Shown: positions 46,424 through 55,823, counted from the first letter of the stretch. The stretch is DNA of 64,000 nucleotides from an uncultured Clostridia bacterium (GCA_944381115.1 CALWJV010000006.1:52311-116310), one strand, 5' to 3'. A program made the numbers and translations. The notes: generated by a model not told the origin, from the sequence alone.

Positions 46424-47672
46424 TTTCTGTCTCCATTTTTATGCCAAGACTTCTGAGTACCGAAAAAAATTCCGGATAACTTTTGGCTATTGCCTCAGCA
46501 TTCTCTATTTCACACCCAACAAGTGTTCCTAGTAATGTTATTGCCATGACTATACGGTGATCGTAATGACTTTTACATGAAACGGTCGGTGTCTTCAAAA
46601 TTCCTTCATGCACTGTTACAGAATTTTCTTCTACTGTTACTTTAATACCAAATTTATTAAGTTCCTCTGCCATTGCGGCCGCCCTGTCACTTTCTTTTAT
46701 TCGCAAACGTCGTGTACCTGTAAAAGTCGCCCCGTGTTTTGCCGCTGCAACAGAAAATAGTACCGGTCCGAGGTCCGGACAATCTGAAATATCAATAACT
46801 TCACCTGGCACATTAAGTTTTTCAAGCATTTGTGTAACTATGCAGTCGCCTTGAAGACTGCGGGCATTTAATCCCAAAACATCGACATGACCTGAAAGTT
46901 CTCCTAATGCAAGAAGTACCGCTCCGTTTGACCAATCACCTTCAACCGTTACCTTGTTTCTGATATATTTCTGAGAACCTTTTACAATAAATATATTTTT
47001 TTCGGGTTCTTCTATCTTTATCCCGAAATTACTGAGAACATCTATTGTAATATCAATATATCCCCGGCTTTCCACCGGCGGTAAAACTTTTATAATACTA
47101 TCTTCGCCTAATATCGGCAAAGCAAATAAAAGACCCGAAACGAACTGACTGCTGACATCTCCCGGCAATACATATTTGCCGCCTGAAAGTTTTCCGGAAA
47201 ACTCAATACCCACGTTTTTATTTTCGCATATTATTCCTTTCCCTGCAAAAATTTTTTTATAAACATCTATTCCTCTTTGCATTAAACGCTCGCTGCCTTC
47301 AAAACGGGATCTTTCTCCCAAAACAAGGGATAGGGGTATAAAAAATCTCAATGTGCTCCCGCTTTCCCGGCAAGGAAAGACCATGGTCTTATTTGCCTCC
47401 GGGAAATCAACCTTTTCTTTACGGTAATGCTCTTCCGTATTTTTTTTAATAATTCCGGTTATTATCAGACGATCTCCGTTTATTTTGCATCCTGCACCTA
47501 AAACTTTGATACAATCAAGAGTTGCAGAAATGTCCTCGTTTTCGGAAAATCCGTTAATAATACTTTCACCTTCAGACAGCGCCGCACAGATTATCATCCT
47601 GTGTGCATAACTTTTTGACGGCGGAGCAGATATTTCACCTTTTGCCGCGCTTGGTATTATTTTAATCTTCAT
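46413..47672 (-). CDS. aroA: 3-phosphoshikimate 1-carboxyvinyltransferase (EPSP synthase)
   Basis: 419 residues. PPSKSYAHR (substrate/PEP lysine), ESGSTLRFFIPL (about 102-113), SSQFVSGLLFALP, RIKESDRAAAM (about 332-342) and HYDHRIVMA are all EPSP synthase motifs. It joins shikimate 3-phosphate and PEP. It sits between aroQ and tyrA in the operon. The residues around the glyphosate site look standard for the family. Confidence 0.96.
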   Translation of the reverse strand: MKIKIIPSAAKGEISAPPSKSYAHRMIICAALSEGESIINGFSENEDISATLDCIKVLGAGCKINGDRLIITGIIKKNTEEHYRKEKVDFPEANKTMVFPCRESGSTLRFFIPLSLVLGERSRFEGSERLMQRGIDVYKKIFAGKGIICENKNVGIEFSGKLSGGKYVLPGDVSSQFVSGLLFALPILGEDSIIKVLPPVESRGYIDITIDVLSNFGIKIEEPEKNIFIVKGSQKYIRNKVTVEGDWSNGAVLLALGELSGHVDVLGLNARSLQGDCIVTQMLEKLNVPGEVIDISDCPDLGPVLFSVAAAKHGATFTGTRRLRIKESDRAAAMAEELNKFGIKVTVEENSVTVHEGILKTPTVSCKSHYDHRIVMAITLLGTLVGCEIENAEAIAKSYPEFFSVLRSLGIKMETENEI

Positions 47673-47746
47673 ATTTGTTCCTGATTTTACATTTTGTTCC
47701 GCTGTTCATCTTTACTGAACATCTTTTTATACCGGATCAAAAAATT

Positions 47747-48193
47747 TTAAACTTTTTTTCTGTTATTATACTCAACCAATATGTCCATAGCATGCAAATA
47801 TCCGTTAAGACCTTCGCCGGATACCGTTTCGACGCATGCAGCACGAACATAACTTATTTGCCTGAAACTTTCACGTAACGATATATCTGATATATGGACT
47901 TCAACTGTCGGAATACCTACAGCCTTAACTGCATCTGCAATAGCAACGCTTGTATGCGTGTACGCCGCGGGATTGAAAATTATACCCTCGATTTTATCAA
48001 AATATGCCTTTTGTATTGCATCTACAAGATCGCCTTCGTGATTTGATTGACAGAATTCCGTTTCAACACCAAGTTTTTTTGCATACTTTTTTATTATGTT
48101 ACATAACTGTTCATAATTTTCTTTTCCGTATATTTCCGGTTCACGTATACCTAAAAAGTTTATATTAGGTCCGTTTAAAACGAGAATTTTCAT
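47747..48193 (-). CDS. aroQ: 3-dehydroquinate dehydratase, type II
   Basis: 148 residues: LNGPNINFLGIREPEIYG (5-22) with the catalytic Tyr, QSNHEGDLVD, NPAAYTHTSVA (about 74-84) and VEVHISD. This is the type II dodecameric dehydratase that makes 3-dehydroshikimate. It is 22 bp after the aroE-aroK fusion. Confidence 0.95.
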   Translation of the reverse strand: MKILVLNGPNINFLGIREPEIYGKENYEQLCNIIKKYAKKLGVETEFCQSNHEGDLVDAIQKAYFDKIEGIIFNPAAYTHTSVAIADAVKAVGIPTVEVHISDISLRESFRQISYVRAACVETVSGEGLNGYLHAMDILVEYNNRKKV

Positions 48194-48214
48194 TTTCCCA
48201 CCCCGTAAAAATTT

Positions 48215-49450
48215 TCATTTTATATTTTCTATTATTTCTTCCGCTGTCTCTTCGACGCTTCCGTCTCCGTTTATCTTTACATCACATACACCAGAATATA
48301 TGGGATATCGCTCAATATAACGTAACTTCAAAGTTTGCGGATTACTTGATAATGGTCTGTCGGATGTTGATATGAGTTTTTCAAGAGAACGATCAAGAAA
48401 GAATATCCTGCCGTTTTGTTTTAAATGCAAAACATTTTCTCTTTTTAGTACTGTCCCTCCTCCGGTAGCAATAATACATCCCCTTTTTTCAGAAATCCGG
48501 GCAATAATTTCTTGTTCGACAGCACGGAATGAACTTTCTCCGTATCTTTCAAAATATTCCGCTATTGGCATACCGATAGCACTGATTATCTGCTCATCGC
48601 TGTCAAAAAATTCCCGATTTAAAATTTTTGCAAGTTGACGTCCGACAGTGCTTTTTCCGGATGACGGCATACCTATAAGCACAATATTTTCCATTTTTCT
48701 TTCAACGTCTCTGAATGCTTTATCGATAAATATCTCACTGACTTTTTTGTCAAGAAAAAGTGCCGATGCATACACTGCTTGACCTGCAAGCATATAAAGA
48801 CCTCCGCATGAAGCAATTCCCCGCTCCATAGCATCAGTGACAAGTTCGGTACGAAGCGGATTATATATTACATCAACGACTCCGCTGAGATCAGGAAAAA
48901 CCGAAATATCTATTGGTTTTCCGGATTGCCTTGAAAACATACCGACCGGGGTAGTATTGATGATCACTTCTGCGTCCCGGTGTTCTTTTATGGCGTCTTC
49001 GTAAGTTATAACACCGTCTCCCTTACTCCGGGAAACTTTTATAATTTTTTTTGCACCGAGAAAATTTGACACCGCAAAAGCCGTCTTACATGTTCCACCT
49101 GTACCGAGTATAAGCACTTTTTTATCTTTAATTGCTATACCGTATTTTTCCAACATTGCTTTCATTCCGGCAAAATCGGTATTGTATCCGTACAGGATTC
49201 CGTCTCTTTTCACAATAGTATTGACCGCTCCGATTTCTTTTGCAGTATCCGATATAAAATCAAGATATTTCATTACCGTTTCTTTATAAGGAATAGTAAC
49301 ATTGACCGCATTCCATTCACGTTTTTTAAAAAAGTCGTCAAGTTCATCCGGAGCGAGTTCTTTAAGTTCGTAATTATAATCGGCAATCGATGCATGTATT
49401 TCGCAGGAATAACTGTGAGTCAGATGCTCGCCGATAAGACCGTATAACAT
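48215..49450 (-). CDS. aroE/aroK: Shikimate dehydrogenase-shikimate kinase fusion
   Basis: 411 residues with two enzymes. Residues 1 to about 245 are shikimate dehydrogenase: HSYSCEIHA, NVTIPYKE with the catalytic Lys, GYNTDFAG, LILGTGGT for NADP. Residues about 250-411 are shikimate kinase: VLIGMPSSGKST (P-loop), DSDEQI (Mg), ESSFRAVE and GGG (substrate). Fusing AroE and AroK in one chain is uncommon and would couple the two successive steps. The join region is RDVERKMENIVL. The internal Met before NIVL could also allow separate kinase translation, but I see no good ribosome site. Confidence 0.93.
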   Translation of the reverse strand: MLYGLIGEHLTHSYSCEIHASIADYNYELKELAPDELDDFFKKREWNAVNVTIPYKETVMKYLDFISDTAKEIGAVNTIVKRDGILYGYNTDFAGMKAMLEKYGIAIKDKKVLILGTGGTCKTAFAVSNFLGAKKIIKVSRSKGDGVITYEDAIKEHRDAEVIINTTPVGMFSRQSGKPIDISVFPDLSGVVDVIYNPLRTELVTDAMERGIASCGGLYMLAGQAVYASALFLDKKVSEIFIDKAFRDVERKMENIVLIGMPSSGKSTVGRQLAKILNREFFDSDEQIISAIGMPIAEYFERYGESSFRAVEQEIIARISEKRGCIIATGGGTVLKRENVLHLKQNGRIFFLDRSLEKLISTSDRPLSSNPQTLKLRYIERYPIYSGVCDVKINGDGSVEETAEEIIENIK

Positions 49451-49527
49451 TTGTCTGCCTTTCTTATCATTTTATTTTAAATAACCTAAGGAAATATTCA
49501 GCAAAATTTTATACTCCGTTACGCAAA

Positions 49528-50610
49528 TCATTTATAAAAATTCAAATCACTTTTTGATTGCAGAATATCAAAAACCGTAATAGCGGTAATACTGTCGATA
49601 ACCGGACATATTCTGCGTATTATTGCAGGGTCATGACGCCCTCTGACCGAAATATCGGCATTTTCTTTTTTTATAAAATCAATCGTCTGCTGTTCTTTTG
49701 CAATAGAAGGAGTAGGTTTTACCGCACAACGGAAAATTATTGGCATACCGTTTGTTATACCTCCGTTAATACCTCCGTTATTATTGGTGGTTGTTACAAA
49801 ATTTCCGTTTTCATAGCGCATAGGGTCGTTTGCAGCACTTCCGGATTTATCAGCAAAGCCAAACCCGAGTCCGAACTCAACTCCTTTTATACCGCCTATA
49901 CTGAAAATTGCATGTGAAAGTATACTTTCAACACTGTCAAACATTGGTTCTCCATATCCAGCCGGAATCCCGTATACGGCTGTTTCGGTAATACCGCCGA
50001 TACTGTCGAGTTGTTTTTTTGCAATAATTATTTTCTCACACATCTCCTCGCCGCATTTTTGTTCAAGCACAGGAAAACTACTTACAGAAAGTTTATCTAT
50101 ATCGCTTTTTATGTCCAAAAAATCCCTGTCGCAAACCCCTCCGCATTTTAAGATATGTGTACCAACTGTAATTCCCATTTCTTTTAACGCAGGAATTATA
50201 ATTCCGCCTACGGCAACTATGGCTGCAGTAATACGCCCGGAAAAATGTCCTCCGCCACGGTAATCTTCAAATCCGTTATACTTAACGTGGGCTGTATAAT
50301 CGGCATGAGATGGACGTGCAATTCCATAATTATAATCTTCACTTCTTACGTTTTCGTTAGGTATAATTATACAAAGAGGCGTACCGGTTGTTTTACCGTT
50401 AAAAATTCCGCTGATTATTTTAAAGTTATCAGGTTCCGATCTTGCCGTGTCTGTCTGCAACGATGGACGCCGGCGTGAAAGTTGGTAAGAGATAAAATCA
50501 TGGTCGACCTTAAGTCCCGGGATCAGCCCGTCAATTACTGCTCCTATGGCATGGCCATGACTTTCACCGAAAATTGTTACCGTGGTATTTTGTCCGAATG
50601 TATTTTTCAT
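49528..50610 (-). CDS. aroC: Chorismate synthase
   Basis: 360 residues: GESHGHAIGAVIDG (15-28), RRPS, TGTPLCI, HADYTAHVKY, GGGHFSGR and RHDPAI (about 332-337) are all AroC signatures. It makes chorismate from EPSP with reduced FMN. It is 16 bp after aroB. Confidence 0.96.
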   Translation of the reverse strand: MKNTFGQNTTVTIFGESHGHAIGAVIDGLIPGLKVDHDFISYQLSRRRPSLQTDTARSEPDNFKIISGIFNGKTTGTPLCIIIPNENVRSEDYNYGIARPSHADYTAHVKYNGFEDYRGGGHFSGRITAAIVAVGGIIIPALKEMGITVGTHILKCGGVCDRDFLDIKSDIDKLSVSSFPVLEQKCGEEMCEKIIIAKKQLDSIGGITETAVYGIPAGYGEPMFDSVESILSHAIFSIGGIKGVEFGLGFGFADKSGSAANDPMRYENGNFVTTTNNNGGINGGITNGMPIIFRCAVKPTPSIAKEQQTIDFIKKENADISVRGRHDPAIIRRICPVIDSITAITVFDILQSKSDLNFYK

Positions 50611-50625
50611 AAAAATCCTCTGAAT

Positions 50626-51633
50626 TTATTTTTTAGAAAATTCGATTGCCTTCCGAATATTTTCGATCGTTACATCTTTTATTTCAAACGTTCCTATTTT
50701 TTCACATATGACTGCAGATATAAAATCTTCTTTCATTTTTTTATCGTGCAGAATATACGGAATCAGAATATCTGCATCATATGGTATTTCAGTTTTCAAG
50801 CCGTATTTTTCAAGAATTGCTTTTATTCTTTCTCTTGCTTCCCCGGAACTCATTACAGGCATTCCCATTGCAACACATTCGCCGTGCAGAAGATTTTCGC
50901 TTTTACTTTCGATCGCGTGGCCTACGGTGTGGCCGAAATTCAGAACTTTACGTAAATTTGTTTCTTTTGGATCCTTTTCAACAACATCGCGTTTTATGCA
51001 GAGAGAACGGAATATTATTTCATCTATATCAGATTCTATTTTTTCACTTTTTTCAATAAATTCAAATAATCCGGCATCAAAATTTGCTGCCATTTTTATT
51101 GCCTCAGTAAGACCTGAAGCAAATTGCCTTTTATCAAGCGTCTTCAGGGTATCCGGGTCAATTATAACACACCTCGGCTGATAAAAAGTACCGACGGAAT
51201 TTTTAAATCCGCAAAAATCTATTGCAGTTTTACCTCCTATCGAAGAATCTACTTGTGAAAGAAGCGTAGTCGGCATATTGTAAAAATCTATGCCCCTCAT
51301 ATAACATGAGCAGGCAAATCCGGAAAGGTCTCCTATTACTCCGCCTCCGACTGCCGTAACACAGTCGCCTCTTGTAAATGAGTTATCCAGCATTGCTTTA
51401 AGAAGCAGTTGAAAATTCTCAATGCTTTTACTTTGCTCGCCTTGCGGGAGCACAATCTTAACGGCGTTTTTACAGTGTTCAATAACAGCATTGACATATT
51501 TTTCCGGAACTCCCGAATCAGTAACAACCAAAACCTTTCTATCAAGGTTAAGATAATTACCTGCCTTTTCTATCGCACCCCGTTTAATAATTATTTCATA
51601 ACTTTGCTCTCCGAGATTAACTTTTACGATCAT
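50626..51633 (-). CDS. aroB: 3-dehydroquinate synthase
   Basis: 335 residues: GGGVIGDLSGFAC (about 91-103, NAD binding), PTTLLSQVDSSIGGKTAID (about 115-133), LNFGHTVGHAIE (about 230-241, Zn His) and HGE. It cyclises DAHP to 3-dehydroquinate. It lies 52 bp after pheA in the operon. Confidence 0.96.
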   Translation of the reverse strand: MIVKVNLGEQSYEIIIKRGAIEKAGNYLNLDRKVLVVTDSGVPEKYVNAVIEHCKNAVKIVLPQGEQSKSIENFQLLLKAMLDNSFTRGDCVTAVGGGVIGDLSGFACSCYMRGIDFYNMPTTLLSQVDSSIGGKTAIDFCGFKNSVGTFYQPRCVIIDPDTLKTLDKRQFASGLTEAIKMAANFDAGLFEFIEKSEKIESDIDEIIFRSLCIKRDVVEKDPKETNLRKVLNFGHTVGHAIESKSENLLHGECVAMGMPVMSSGEARERIKAILEKYGLKTEIPYDADILIPYILHDKKMKEDFISAVICEKIGTFEIKDVTIENIRKAIEFSKK

Positions 51634-51684
51634 ATTTCCCTGCTCCCGATCTTTTATCGTATTTGCATATACGTTTTTCTGCTT

Positions 51685-52785
51685 TTATTTTACATTATTG
51701 GCGTAATAACTTCCTACCATACGAAGTTTTGCACATACTGCGGAAAGTTCTTTCAACATATCGTTGCCGTTCTCCGTATCAACGTTTCCTTCCGCTTCAA
51801 TGTAAAAATAATAGTTCCATTGAAGGTTCTTCATCGGCCGTGAACGAAGATTGCGCATATTAAATCCGTGCGCGCCTATAATATTTAACGCCTTTGCAAG
51901 CGAACCTGCTTCATTTTGAACCGTAAATACCAAAATAAAGTTTTCATCTTCCCTTCTGACAGTTGATGAATTTCTGTTCTGCGCACGTGAAAATGCGGCA
52001 AAACGTGTCGTATTATTTTTGTTGTCATTAATGTCCTTATCAATAATTTCAAGTCCGAAAAGTTCTGCTGTTTCATCAGACGCAATAGCGGCAACCGTTG
52101 GATCATTTAGTTCACTTACGTATTTTGCAGCAAGAGCCGTATTAGAGTAACTCTTTGTCTCAAATCCTCCTCTGCGCAAATATTCTTCACATTGATCCAG
52201 TGCCTGCTGGTGACTTACAACAGTTTTTATTGTCTGTAAAGATGCACCTTTAGGTGCAATCAAACTATGGCTTATCGGCACATCTATAATTTGGTTTATG
52301 TAGAGATTTCCGGAAAACATCAGATCCATTACCGCACCAACTTCCCCCGCATAACTGTTTTCCAAAGGAATTACAGCGCAATCGTATTCACCGCTTTCAA
52401 CCGCATTGTACGCATCGGCAAAATCGTTATATTCAAAAAGTTGTGCTCCGGGGAACATACGTTTTGCAGCAATATACGCGTATGCACCCTTAGTCCCGCA
52501 GTAAGTAACCTTTGCACTGCTTATTATCTTTTCCTGAAATTTACAGGAAATATCTATTGTATTTTTTAGAAACTGAACATAGTAACCTTCAAGTTCCTGT
52601 TCATTTATGATTTTACGATTCTTGTTTATAAGTTCGTTTTCTCTGTTTGAGTCGCGTACAGAAAGACCATGCTCTTTTTTGTATTCTGCTATTTTGGCAC
52701 ATACTCCCATTCTTTCTTCAAAAAGTTTTGCCATGTCAGTATCGATTTTATTAATTTTTTTTCTGTATTCATCAAGTTTTGTCAT
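51685..52785 (-). CDS. pheA: Bifunctional chorismate mutase/prephenate dehydratase (P-protein)
   Basis: 366 residues in three parts. Residues 1-90 are AroQ-class chorismate mutase (RKKINKIDTDMAKLFEER). Residues about 95-275 are prephenate dehydratase (YCGTKGAYAYIAA, PLENSYAGEVG, TTRFAAFSR). The C-terminus is an ACT domain (NEAGSLAKALNIIGAHGFNM, RSRPM) for Phe feedback. I chose the ATG at 52785 because AGAGG precedes it; the 24-residue extension lacks similarity. It leads from chorismate to phenylpyruvate and is the first biosynthetic enzyme behind DUF554 and the aromatic leader. Confidence 0.95.
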   Translation of the reverse strand: MTKLDEYRKKINKIDTDMAKLFEERMGVCAKIAEYKKEHGLSVRDSNRENELINKNRKIINEQELEGYYVQFLKNTIDISCKFQEKIISSAKVTYCGTKGAYAYIAAKRMFPGAQLFEYNDFADAYNAVESGEYDCAVIPLENSYAGEVGAVMDLMFSGNLYINQIIDVPISHSLIAPKGASLQTIKTVVSHQQALDQCEEYLRRGGFETKSYSNTALAAKYVSELNDPTVAAIASDETAELFGLEIIDKDINDNKNNTTRFAAFSRAQNRNSSTVRREDENFILVFTVQNEAGSLAKALNIIGAHGFNMRNLRSRPMKNLQWNYYFYIEAEGNVDTENGNDMLKELSAVCAKLRMVGSYYANNVK

Positions 52786-52840
52786 TGTTTTTTCCTCTTC
52801 CATACTTTTAAAAATTTCATTTTTTCCTAATTTTAAATTT

Positions 52841-53542
52841 TTATCCGAATATAACATTTTTTACAGCAAAATAAGCAACAGGAAGGAATATTGAAGGAAG
52901 CATATCGGCAATTTTTATCTTTTCTTTTGTCGCACCGAGCATGTTAAGTCCAAGTCCCATGAGTATAGTTCCGCCGACTGCAGACATCTCAACTATAACC
53001 GTATCAGAAAGAAACGGCGAGATAAAAGAAGCAAGTAGGGTAAGCCCTCCTTGAAAGATAAGTATAAAAAACACTGAAAAAGTAACCCCTATACCCATTG
53101 CCGCACCGTATACCATAGATGAAACAAAGTCAAGTGCACTTTTTGCAAATATTATATCATGATTCCCGTTTATACCGGATTCAAACGATCCCATAATTGT
53201 CATTGACCCGACACAAAAAAGTATACAGGCGGATACAAATCCCTCAGCAAAGTTTCCGTTTCCTTTTTTTCCAAACAGTTTTGATTTTACGAAATTCCCC
53301 GCATGCTCTATTCCGGAATCAATTTTTATAACTGTTCCCAATAAAGTTCCCAGTACCGTACAAATTATAAGACAAATTACATCTTTTGTTTTTATTGCAC
53401 CGCTCACACCTATAACCAAAGTTATCAGCGCGATTGCCGAAAAAGCGGCGTCAGTAAATTCTTTTTTTATTTTTTCCCGGAAAATTATACCTATCAAACT
53501 TCCGAAAAATACTGTTCCCATGTTCACAAATACAGCAATCAT
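52841..53542 (-). CDS. DUF554 membrane protein, first gene of the aromatic operon
   Basis: 233 residues with seven or so hydrophobic helices and the DUF554 pattern (NMGTVFFGSLIG near the start, GLGLNMLG near the end). It lies between the leader/attenuator and pheA with a 55-bp gap. DUF554 has no established function. The position suggests a transport role for an aromatic compound or precursor, but that is inference. AAAGGA lies before the ATG. Confidence 0.85.
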   Translation of the reverse strand: MIAVFVNMGTVFFGSLIGIIFREKIKKEFTDAAFSAIALITLVIGVSGAIKTKDVICLIICTVLGTLLGTVIKIDSGIEHAGNFVKSKLFGKKGNGNFAEGFVSACILFCVGSMTIMGSFESGINGNHDIIFAKSALDFVSSMVYGAAMGIGVTFSVFFILIFQGGLTLLASFISPFLSDTVIVEMSAVGGTILMGLGLNMLGATKEKIKIADMLPSIFLPVAYFAVKNVIFG

Positions 53543-53576
53543 TTTTATATCCTTTTTTTAAAGTCAAGACCACCAA

Positions 53577-53608
53577 TTAAAAAGCGGCTTTCGCAAAGGA
53601 AGCCGCTT
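53577..53608 (-). terminator. Attenuator terminator 2 before DUF554
   Basis: Minus-strand AAGCGGCTT and AAGCCGCTT close a 9-base loop (CCTTTGCGA) and run into a T-rich tract. The loop bases CCTTTGC (53593-53599) can instead pair with GCAAAGG near the leader stop codon (53653-53659). Confidence 0.85.
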
Positions 53609-53642
53609 CGGTATATGACCTGTTTTCGTTATTATTCCGAGG

Positions 53643-53792
53643 CTATCCGCAACCTTTGCTTTTTTTCTCAAAAAAATAATAAAAAACGGAGTACGCAAAA
53701 AATCGTACTCCGAAATCGATCGCAGCATTGGTATTGGATACAGTTTCAGAGGCAGAAACAAGACTGATATTTTCTAATGTTGTCTTTTTCAT
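53643..53792 (-). CDS. Aromatic-rich leader peptide (49 aa), candidate attenuation peptide
   Basis: ATG at 53792 lies 8 bases after GGAGG and a consensus promoter sits about 35 bp upstream. The 49-codon frame ends at TAG 53643-53645. Residues 27-41 (FGVRFFAYSVFYYFF) contain six Phe and three Tyr, just before the stop. The gene lies 100 bp before DUF554-pheA-aroB-aroC-aroEK-aroQ-aroA-tyrA-aroF. This fits a Phe/Tyr-sensing leader peptide as in enteric pheA and tyrosine-linked operons, but here in a Firmicute. Alternatively it is a real short membrane peptide: the N-terminal half (SLVSASETVSNTNAAID) is not aromatic. Confidence 0.7.
   Translation of the reverse strand: MKKTTLENISLVSASETVSNTNAAIDFGVRFFAYSVFYYFFEKKSKGCG
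53672..53712 (-). terminator. Attenuator terminator 1, inside the leader peptide
   Basis: CGGAGTACG and CGTACTCCG form a perfect 9-bp stem with an 8-base loop (53687-53712), followed on the minus strand by TTTTTT and more T. It overlaps leader codons 28-37, so a ribosome on the leader would prevent it from forming. Confidence 0.8.
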
Positions 53793-53825
53793 TTTCCATA
53801 CCTCCTTAAAATTTATACATTGTAA

Positions 53826-53854
53826 ATTATAATCTCTTTTTTCTTTTTTGTCAA
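53826..53854 (-). promoter_or_regulatory. Promoter of the aromatic operon
   Basis: Perfect TTGACA (53849-53854), 17-bp spacer, perfect TATAAT (53826-53831) on the minus strand, upstream of the leader peptide. Confidence 0.9.
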
Positions 53855-53994
53855 TGGCTTTTTCTGTGTTTTAACAAATTATTCATGTTTATTTTTATTA
53901 AATTACAAGGTTTCAGGATCCATGTATATTTTGAAACCGTATTTTTCATCTGAAAAATATTAACACTGAATTTTAAAATAACTAAGCGAGAAAA

Positions 53995-54399
53995 TCATTT
54001 TATTTTTGACATGATCTGAGCCAATGTTTCTTCAAGGGGGATTGAAAATTCAAGTATATCCTCAGTCCACTGTTCATAGAGAGAATCATACTCATGCTCC
54101 CAACTATCTATTATTTCCAATCTCTCTTCGAGATCTTCATCCGGACATCCTCCCGGAAAAAGAGCGTTTGCATTTTCTATAATGGATGCAACTTCATACA
54201 TTCCGACATTATTAAGATCTTCAACTGCATCTTCCGCATAATCTGCGCAGTGACTTTTGTAATAGCTAAGAAGTCCGTTATCGTTTACTGCGTCTATTAT
54301 ATTTTTCAGATTATATGCAATTCTTTCATCACTGCTCAGTAAAAAATAATTATCCTCCGCTGTCTCTGATATTCTTTCCCAGATTTTACTTGAATTCAT
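53995..54399 (-). CDS. DUF4375-like protein
   Basis: 134 residues, acidic and helical. It carries LKNIIDAVNDNGLLSYYKS, then ALFPGG and a C-terminal EQWTEDILE region that fit the DUF4375 (DMP19-like) pattern. A GGAGG site precedes the ATG. It follows the MATE gene on the same strand after 33 bp. The role is unknown; the domain is common as an accessory or immunity-like protein. Confidence 0.7.
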   Translation of the reverse strand: MNSSKIWERISETAEDNYFLLSSDERIAYNLKNIIDAVNDNGLLSYYKSHCADYAEDAVEDLNNVGMYEVASIIENANALFPGGCPDEDLEERLEIIDSWEHEYDSLYEQWTEDILEFSIPLEETLAQIMSKIK

Positions 54400-54431
54400 A
54401 AGACTCCTCCAATAAAATAATTATATAAAAA

Positions 54432-55823
54432 TTAATCCTGATTATAAACAGTTTTTGGGGTTAATATCTGGTTTTTACCTTTTACAATCATTATAGTTAT
54501 CACATGAAAGATACTAGTAAGTACCCATGATAACGGCATACATGCATATAATCCCAAAGGATTATTGAAAAACGGTATCGGAAATACAAACGCCACCCAT
54601 ATTATTCGGAAAATACAAGCACCTACAAGCGAAGAAATCGTCGGTATTGTTGAGTAACCAAGTCCACGCAAAAATCCTGCTAAAACTTCCATAATACCGC
54701 ATAAAAAATAAAACGGAAGTATAAGTGTCAACCGAATCATTGACGCCTCTATTACCGCTTCTGTATTATCTGCATTTGTAAACAATGCAGACAACTGTCT
54801 GCCGAACAGCAGTTCTGCAAAACCGATAAAAAGTCCTATCACAGTTACCAGTATAAGCGAATAAGTAAGTGTAAGATATATGCGTTTTCGGGTTCCCAAT
54901 CCGTAATTTTGCCCTGTATATGTAATTGTAGCCTGTAAAAAACTGTTTGTACATATATATGCAAATCCTTCTATTTGTGACCCAACAATATTTCCGGAAA
55001 CGATATCTACATGAAAAGTATTTATCGCACTTTGAAGTACCGTATTTGAAAGTGAAAAAAGAGATCCTTGAATTCCAGATGGAATACCGAGCACCAAAAT
55101 ACGGGTTAAATGCCTTTTGTCTATGCAAAGAAGTTTAAATCTGAATGCAAAACATTCTTTGCTTTTGTAAAGACAGAAGATTACTGCAACAGCAGATAAA
55201 TACTGAGAAATAACAGTTGCAAGCGCAACACCGTCAACCGTCATATTAAAACAGATCACAAACACGAGATTAAATATTATATTTATTAAACCTGAGGACG
55301 CAAGAATTATCAATGGTGTTTTTGAGTCTCCTGTTGATCTTAATATTGATGCGCCGAAATTATATACGGCGTTTGCCGGTACACCGCAGAAAATTATTCT
55401 TATGTAAAGCACCGATTTGTCAATTACCTCTGGCTTTGTTCCCATAATTGACAGAAGCGGTTCGCTAAAAATAAGCCCTAAAAGACCAATAACTATTCCC
55501 CCGATAAAGGAAAACGAAATTGCTGTATGTACAAGTCTGGGGATTTCCTTAAATCTTTTTGCTCCATAATACTGTGCGACTATTACTCCGGCTCCAACGC
55601 TTATACCCATTAAAAGGCCTACCATAAGGTTTGTAAGCGATGATGTAGAACCTACTGCGGCAAGCGCATTTTGGTCACCGGAAAAGCGACCGACAACTAT
55701 ATTATCAGCAGCATTATAAAGAAGTTGAAGTATTCCGGTGAGCATTATCGGAATTGAAAAAAGAAAAATTCCAGAAAAAAGCGGACCTTCGGTTATTTTG
55801 TTTGTTTTCAAAACTTTTTCCAT
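54432..55823 (-). CDS. MATE family efflux transporter
   Basis: 463 residues with twelve hydrophobic helices and the MATE layout: SIPIMLTGILQLLYNAADNI near the start, VGAGVIVAQYYGA in TM3-4, and a repeated second half (GIPSGIQGSLFSLSN, FLRGLGYS). It exports cationic drugs or metabolites with H+ or Na+ exchange. I chose the ATG at 55823, with GGAG 6 bases upstream, over a GTG at 55838. DUF4375 follows in the same direction. Confidence 0.92.
   Translation of the reverse strand: MEKVLKTNKITEGPLFSGIFLFSIPIMLTGILQLLYNAADNIVVGRFSGDQNALAAVGSTSSLTNLMVGLLMGISVGAGVIVAQYYGAKRFKEIPRLVHTAISFSFIGGIVIGLLGLIFSEPLLSIMGTKPEVIDKSVLYIRIIFCGVPANAVYNFGASILRSTGDSKTPLIILASSGLINIIFNLVFVICFNMTVDGVALATVISQYLSAVAVIFCLYKSKECFAFRFKLLCIDKRHLTRILVLGIPSGIQGSLFSLSNTVLQSAINTFHVDIVSGNIVGSQIEGFAYICTNSFLQATITYTGQNYGLGTRKRIYLTLTYSLILVTVIGLFIGFAELLFGRQLSALFTNADNTEAVIEASMIRLTLILPFYFLCGIMEVLAGFLRGLGYSTIPTISSLVGACIFRIIWVAFVFPIPFFNNPLGLYACMPLSWVLTSIFHVITIMIVKGKNQILTPKTVYNQD

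Noticed and set aside
53564..53761. 65-codon frame on the minus strand before DUF554
   Set aside because: Its frame differs from the leader peptide, it lacks a ribosome site and starts inside the leader. The frame from 53792 has GGAGG and the aromatic cluster.
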